From NCBI GenBank assembly GCA_003024785.1, contig PUQB01000096.1, positions 124,001-188,000 of the forward strand: 64,000 nt of DNA. Direction: 5' to 3'. Positions 58,601-64,000 of this stretch are shown here, one piece after another. The translations under genes were made by a program, and so were the position numbers. The notes beneath the pieces were generated by a model. The model ran no database searches and had not been told where the DNA came from. It was given only the letters and a program-made list of their open reading frames with translations. Within the stretch, counting starts at the first letter, position 1, and every line of letters begins with the position of its first letter. This DNA is from Selaginella tamariscina. Its lineage: Eukaryota > Streptophyta > Lycopodiopsida > Selaginellales > Selaginellaceae.

Positions 58601-60860
58601 TGTACCATGGGTGATATATGAGGTGCTGTGTTCAAGTCTTCAACATCATCATAACGCCATTTTGGCATGGTTTAATTACTATTGCAAGTTATTTTGGGTT
58701 CAATTATTTGACGACACACCATAAGGCCAAAAGAAGTTATTGTTTGATAAAAAGTGACACCTCAAACACATTCTTGTGGCCTAGGCTGCCTTCTGTGTGG
58801 CAATAGTTAGTTACACTTGCCATTACGAATCATGCAATGGTGCAAAAGTAACAAGGTCTTGATATTGGTGGTTGATAACAGTGGCAACAAGGAACACTAT
58901 GTCAAGACTTTTTAAGTGCCTATGTGAATGGTGCATAGCTCCATATCCAGAGGGAAGAATGTTTCTAGAATTGGTTTCTACAAGGATATATTTATTCATT
59001 GTATGTGAGGCAGCAATTGACCATGTTTTCAGAAATTGTCCAAGTAAATAGAGTTGTTTAGGATTAGGACTTGTACATATCTCAATTTGGTGTTGCTGAA
59101 AACCACCCACATTATTGACTTATACATAGAACACATGGGAGATGAAACTCATTAGATTGTATAGAATGACAATGATGAGATGGATGTGCTTAAGAAGTAT
59201 GTTACAGTTACCAGAACATTGGTGACATTGACGTCAACAAGGGAGCAAAAGGGGTTGAAGTTCATTACCAAACTAGCAAGAGTGTTTAATAATGCACAAG
59301 TTGAAGCAACACAAACCACCAATATTGGGCATGAGGTATTTGCTACATTGGATGCATCTCTAAACACATTAAAGGAACTTGAGCAAACGAATTGGGCAAA
59401 GGAAGTAGCTCTTTTTAATGGGTTGCCATGCCCATTTTGTCAAAACTTGCAATATAATACCAAAACCATGCTTAGTAACCATAACATAAACCATTCTATT
59501 GGAAGATGCACATTCACACATTTCACTACACAACCGTGATGGCTTTTTGTCTAGTTTTGTTGAAGTGTGATTTTTTCTTATAGTGAATTGGGACTATAGC
59601 TTTTGTAGTGGTTTGCAATGTGATATTTGGTATATGGTTTGAGTATGTGGTTAACGATATGGCTTTGTCTATGGTTGGTTAACCACACTAGAAAAAAAAA
59701 ACCACACTTGTTCTCCTTGTGCCTCTCTTGAGGCATGCACTCTCTCTCAAATGACCTTAATAGCTTTGTAAGAAAGTTTTGCTATATATCTTTGTTGGTC
59801 ATCATCCTAGCAGATGGACATGTTCTATATCATGGAGTAGTGTCTATTTTTGTATGGCAAATTGAGCAATTCTACAAATAATAATTGAGTTTGCATATGC
59901 TATGTTGGGCTTGGCTTTACCCGTTTAGCTTTTGATATGCGTAATGAAGGTCAATCCATTGGTCATCGTTCAACTCCCTAACCACCAGCATGGATATTCT
60001 AACATGTTTGTCCTCATCACTCTTGTCTTGGAGAAGGTGGTCCATTATCACTTTGTAACAATGTTTCTCGTTGACAATGTAGAAGACGTTCCTAATCATT
60101 AACTTTCACTTGTTGTGTTCAATGACCAAGACATTGAAATTCTCTAACTGATTTTACAATATCTTTGTTTGAAATGGTATGTCCTTTGATACCAATAGCA
60201 TCTTGTTGGTTCTTAGCTGATATTGAAAGGAGCATGAGGTTCGTAAGTCCAAAGCCCGTGTAATCAAATCCCACCAATATTTTGGCACTCAAGTTCTTGA
60301 ATGAGCAAACACTCTCTATGGGTATAACCTAGACAAAGGGACATTAGCGATTATGCATTCACCCTCCTAGGCACAATTGCAGATGACCTTTGTGTATTGT
60401 GCATTATCTTGCACCCATGATTGCTTCACGAACCTTTTCATTGAGTTCGTTGCTTGTGCTCGTCTCCCTTGCACACTTTGGGTTTGTGTTTTGACCAACA
60501 GATGTTGATGGGTTGATAGTGTCTATTAGATGGATATCAAGTGGAATTATATAACTAGGCTCATTTGATGGTGAAGGGTATTTTGTTGATGTTCGAGTGC
60601 TAGATTGTCCCTATTGTTGTAGCAAGAGCTTGAGTTACCATTATGAGCATGCTAAAGTCATGAAGCCTTTATCACATATATTTAAGTAGTACATGTAGTG
60701 AGAGTTCTTGGTTTCATAACTGAGCTCGTTATTCTTTTATTGGTGCAAGCTTTAAACTTGTGTCATTAAGGCACAAAGCTATGTTGTGCCACTTCAACTT
60801 GCAAACAATAAAGGTATGTCCCACCTTTGGGGTAGCCTACTCTTAATGTTGATGAATCCG
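58600..60860. other. Unexplained region with decayed coding-like pieces
   Basis: The composition is less AT-rich than before and both strands hold moderately long frames. On the plus strand, 59180-59539 ends in a CPFC...HNINHSIGRC pattern that could be zinc-finger-like. On the minus strand, 60099-59917 reads FYIVNEKHCYKVIMDHLLQD and HVRISMLVVRELNDDQWIDL; upstream in-phase pieces such as WVQDNAQYTKVICNCA follow the same strand. It looks like an old transposon, but I cannot name the family. Confidence 0.3.
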
Positions 60861-60864
60861 TGCC

Positions 60865-61830
60865 TGGAAGGTCATGTTTAAATACATGTTCTAAGGGTTA
60901 GAGGTTAAGGCATGTCCCCAACCTCCTTCTTTGTGTTAAGTTAAGAGCAACATTTGCAGCTAAGAAGGGACCTCCATGTCCTTGTGTAATTGTGGGCATA
61001 GGTTCTTGGTTAATAAGTTCTCTTTATCATGTCTTAAAGGTCTACAAAGAGGGGTTTAGGTTGGCATCTGCAAGCCACAAATTGTGGCACCGAGTGTAGG
61101 TCTTGACTCTAAGGGGCTATGGTGAGATAGCCCATTGGGAAATAATGTCACATGGACATGTGACATTTAGTAGATGACACATAGTACAATGCCCGAGGCA
61201 CGTTCTTAGGGGTTATGTATGGGTTTAATGTCGGGGTTGATACTCTAGCAAGCATGCATGCTTGTGATCTCAAGGGAGGTTAGGTATGCTAATCGGCACA
61301 CTTGGCTAGGGGGCATTTGCCTTGGGAGTGTGAACCTATCCAAGGGTTAAACAACCTAAGCTCGTTAGCTTGAGCCATTTCATGATGCATTTGCAAGGTC
61401 ATGTACTTAAAATTATCCAAATCTAGCCTTAGGGAGTTTGCTTAACGAACACTTGTGTTCACCTACGACACATACTTGTGTTTTCACCAAGTATTAGCCC
61501 TAGGTCTAAGGTATGACTTGGCCACTCAAACCCTTAGGGGTTAGTTTGTTAGGGTACCCCTTAATGCCCTAAAGGGGTTGTACTCCCAAATGAGGGTGAT
61601 TCCTTAAGAGGTAAGTGCTATGTCATAGGGATATGTGTGAGACATGTCTCTATGGTGAGGTTAAGACATGAGCATGTCTAGGTCTCTTGGGCAGGATCCT
61701 AAAATCTACATAGGTTATCCTCTAAGGTTCAGGGATAGTCATTCTAGTGAACTTAGGGTTGAACCCTGAGTCTCGTGCCTATTTGGGCATTTGAACCAAA
61801 CTTTGAGATTGTCTTCAAAGACTTAATGTT
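60865..61830 (-). repeat. Inverted copy of the repeat at about 16.2-17.1 kb
   Basis: The minus strand here carries counterparts of blocks at 16.2-17.1 kb, for example GCTTAGGTTGTTTAACCCTTG followed by a CCCCTAGCCAAG-like block. No coding frame is seen. Confidence 0.4.
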
Positions 61831-61835
61831 GCTCA

Positions 61836-62250
61836 TGTCACGATCCAATACAGGATGCAGGATTCCGGATACAGGATACAGGATACGGGATACAGGATAT
61901 GCTTATAGAATATACTTACAGGATATGCCTACAGGATATGTTACAGGATATGCCTAGAGGATAAGGGTCACCATTTTTAGCTCATGACTAGATTAGGCTC
62001 ATGACCAGATTAGCTCTTGGAGTTGTGAGCATAAAACCTCAACTTAATTGTTGTACAATCAGTTACTATCAACACAGTCATTCTACGATCATTCTTGTTC
62101 CTTGTTCTTGTCTTGCTCCTTGCCTCCTGCTCTTGCTTGTTCCTTGCCTCCTGCTCTTGTCTTGTTCCTGGTTCCTAATTCCTGTCCTGTTCCATATCCT
62201 GTTCCTTGTCCTGCTCCTGAGTCAAGCTTCCTTGTTCTTGGAATCCTGTC
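61836..62250 (+). mobile_element. Lone chromovirus LTR (fossil)
   Basis: Begins TGTCACGATCCAATACAGGAT, includes the TAGCTCTTGGAGTTGTGAGC/ATAAAA core shared with the LTRs at 6040 and 15139, and ends in a CTTG/CCTGCTC-rich region; the last few dozen bases of the family consensus are not evident. Its first 120 bp are an array of short GGATACAGGATATGC-like units. No internal element sequence adjoins it. Confidence 0.75.
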
Positions 62251-62762
62251 TTCCTTTGTATGCAAGTTATAACTAAAAGGCATGGCTATAGTCCCATTTC
62301 CTAATAATTAGCAATTTTAGCTATTTAATTAGCATTTTCTAATATTAAAGGAATATTCTTTAGAATATATGTTTGAAAAGAGAATATTCTTTAGAATATT
62401 CTATTTTGTATTCTACCCTTTAATAAATTATAGCATTCATTGAACAAAAATTAATAACATTATAAAAGTAGAATGTATTAAATTATATAATATATTGCCT
62501 AATATAACAATTAAGGAAGAGCATAAGAGGTACATTATATAAATATTGATGTTGTTATTAAAATATTAATATTTAAATATAACATTATTAATTAAAAATT
62601 TGTAGTAGTAATAATATATATAAAATCCTATAATAATATAGTCAATCTTCCATATCATTTTTTAAATTTATATAGTTAAGTATACAATTTGGTACTATTA
62701 TTAAAGAGTTTATAATAATTATGAATATTAAATATATGATATTTTATAATTTTGTAATTGCT
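62251..62762. other. AT-rich gap
   Basis: No gene is recognised; the 3' untranslated region of the DUF7869-like gene probably lies here. Confidence 0.5.
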
Positions 62763-64000
62763 TTAAGCTTCAGAAAACATACATTCCCTTGCAGTTTTGT
62801 TAATCGTGACTTTATCAACGCTTCTTGACATCCACCCATATCGAATGGATTTAACATTTATAAAACATGCTGGGTCTTTTTGATTGGGAGACCATGTTTT
62901 CTCTAGGCATCCATTATATCTTTCGCTCTCCTTCTCGTGTCGCCTTTTTTGTGGTTTGAACCATGCAACCTTAACAATACTATTTTTTGTGATTACTTCA
63001 GGTGTGTCGATAATTTGACCCATCCAAATAGGCTGATTATATGACGCATCTGGAGTAATGAGAACCATCATTAGTTTTTGAAGATCCTTGCAGCAATCAA
63101 AGTATGCTTTAGGTTTTTGGTTCCTTTGTCCAACAAAGTGTGGGGTTTGCACTTCCACATCACTACTGGCTTCTATGTCGTCTGTGCTCAGTGATGTCAT
63201 TTCAATCTCCTCTCGCCACCTTGTTTTAGGCCAGAAAGGGTGTTGCAATTCTGTACTTGTGACAGTAGGCCCTTCCAACTCTCGAACAACAGTCTCCCAA
63301 TAGTTGACCACATGCTTATATAGTTCTGAGTAACCAGTTGCCTTATCAGAATTCTTTGGCATCGATTTTTGAACCCATGCCACATATTTTTTGATGCCAT
63401 CAATAATAACCTCTTGTTCCTTGAGCTGGGCACTCAATGGAATAGGGTCTGGTTGTCCTTCTGGGAGAAGTGGCTTTCCATCCTCTCCACTTTTGAAGAG
63501 CATTAAGCCCTCTTTCGGTAACCACTCCTGCTCTGATGGCCGTAACTTGTACTGCATAATAGGTATACCATCTCGTATGGAGAAAAAGAATTGTAGCGGC
63601 ACAAGGTGACCAACTAAAGAATCACTCCCTTCTTTTATATACTCCTTGAGAAATTTTTTGAAGTCTGGCACCTCAGTCACAAGCAAAGCACAACTTTTTT
63701 TGGAGATGCAATTTTCAAAAAGATTCATCATATGCGGTAAGGTAAGTGCACTTGTCCTTTTTGTAGAGTTGGAGACCTTGCTGAAGAACGCATCAATATC
63801 TTCATGAGTGTGACCAACCATAAGGAAACTGAGCGTGATTGTTTCAAACACACCTTTGGCAACAAGCATTGACAAGTATGCTAGCACATATCTAGAAAAT
63901 AAAAGTAAGTATGAGCTTGAGAAACCCTTAAGTAAAATGATTTACCTATTTTTGTTCTCGCCTGCACAATTATCCATCTGTAAAAGCAAATGACGAGGAA
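62763..64000 (-). CDS. DUF7869-like protein, 5' end outside the window
   Basis: Two exons are visible: 63891-62763, and the end of another from the window edge down to 63946, joined across a short GT-AG intron. The junction gives LLLQMDNCAGENKNR-YVLAYLSMLVAKGVFE, then LSFLMVGHTHEDIDAFFSKV. The pair (L)QxDNCxxENKNRY and MVGHTHEDxD is the hallmark of DUF7869 proteins, which are widespread in lineages rich in mobile elements and whose conserved Asp and His residues suggest a transposase-like core. The following 330 residues (KLRPSEQEWLPKEGLMLF, TRWREEIEMTSLSTDDIEAS, a C-terminal block with MGQIIDTPEV and VAWFKP) are open to the stop. The C-terminal block resembles chromatin-reader or adaptor sequence, but I cannot name it. 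No frame break is seen. Confidence 0.65.

Noticed and set aside
62001-62276. Leu/Pro/Cys-rich frames within 62001-62283
   Set aside because: They are translations of the CCTGCTCTTG-type repeats inside a chromovirus LTR.

Overview
The window is nuclear DNA of a land plant. It is AT-rich and its genes have many short, AT-rich GT-AG introns, often with (GT)n, (CA)n or (GA)n tracts. It holds an IREG/ferroportin of the plant type, a TIN1-like ER-stress protein, a PLS-class PPR fragment and an acyl-ACP desaturase remnant. Motifs of the AGGGTTT/AAACCCTA kind sit upstream of several start codons. A seed-free plant is my guess from the Crinkler-like, DUF7869-like and TCAIM-like genes, but the sequence does not prove it.

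Layout. 1-5.2 kb: a ferroportin gene (minus), with a degraded copy of alpha-SNAP exons just past its 3' end. 5.2-15.6 kb: a rearranged, long-dead cluster of chromodomain Ty3/gypsy pieces on both strands. 15.6-17.6 kb: non-coding repeat. 17.7-19.7 kb: alpha-SNAP (plus). 20.1-23.0 kb: RBBP6-type DWNN/zinc-knuckle/RING ubiquitin ligase (minus). 24.0-25.7 kb: TIN1-like gene (minus). 26.9-29.3 kb: 5MP/BZW translation regulator (plus). 30.5-33.9 kb: TCAIM-like DUF4460/DUF4461 gene (minus). 34.3-42.3 kb: a segmental duplication carrying two copies of a Crinkler-like NTPase-nuclease gene (plus); the second copy is open over 851 codons in four exons and ends in a basic nuclear-localisation-like tail. 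42.5-47.0 kb: a young, nearly whole Ty3/gypsy element with very similar 0.2-kb LTRs. 48.1-48.8 kb: a desaturase pseudogene. 49-56 kb: sparse sequence with a Harbinger transposase remnant, small hypothetical genes, SINE-like sequence and a tRNA-Ser-like fragment. 56.3-56.7 kb: an SRPBCC/lachrymatory-factor-synthase-like gene. 57-62.3 kb: mostly unexplained sequence, an inverted copy of the 16-kb repeat and a lone chromovirus LTR. 62.8-64 kb: a DUF7869-like gene running off the window.

The genes do not form a pathway. They are unrelated housekeeping genes with accessory material between them. Two observations stand out. First, the Crinkler-like pair. Second, apparent single-base frame breaks in five otherwise well-conserved genes (ferroportin 1, alpha-SNAP 3, RBBP6 3, TCAIM-like 1, SRPBCC 1), while TIN1, 5MP and the second Crinkler-like gene read cleanly through every exon junction. 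Several breaks lie in homopolymers, so consensus errors in the assembly are the leading explanation. All exon coordinates are mine, read by eye from splice signals and frame.
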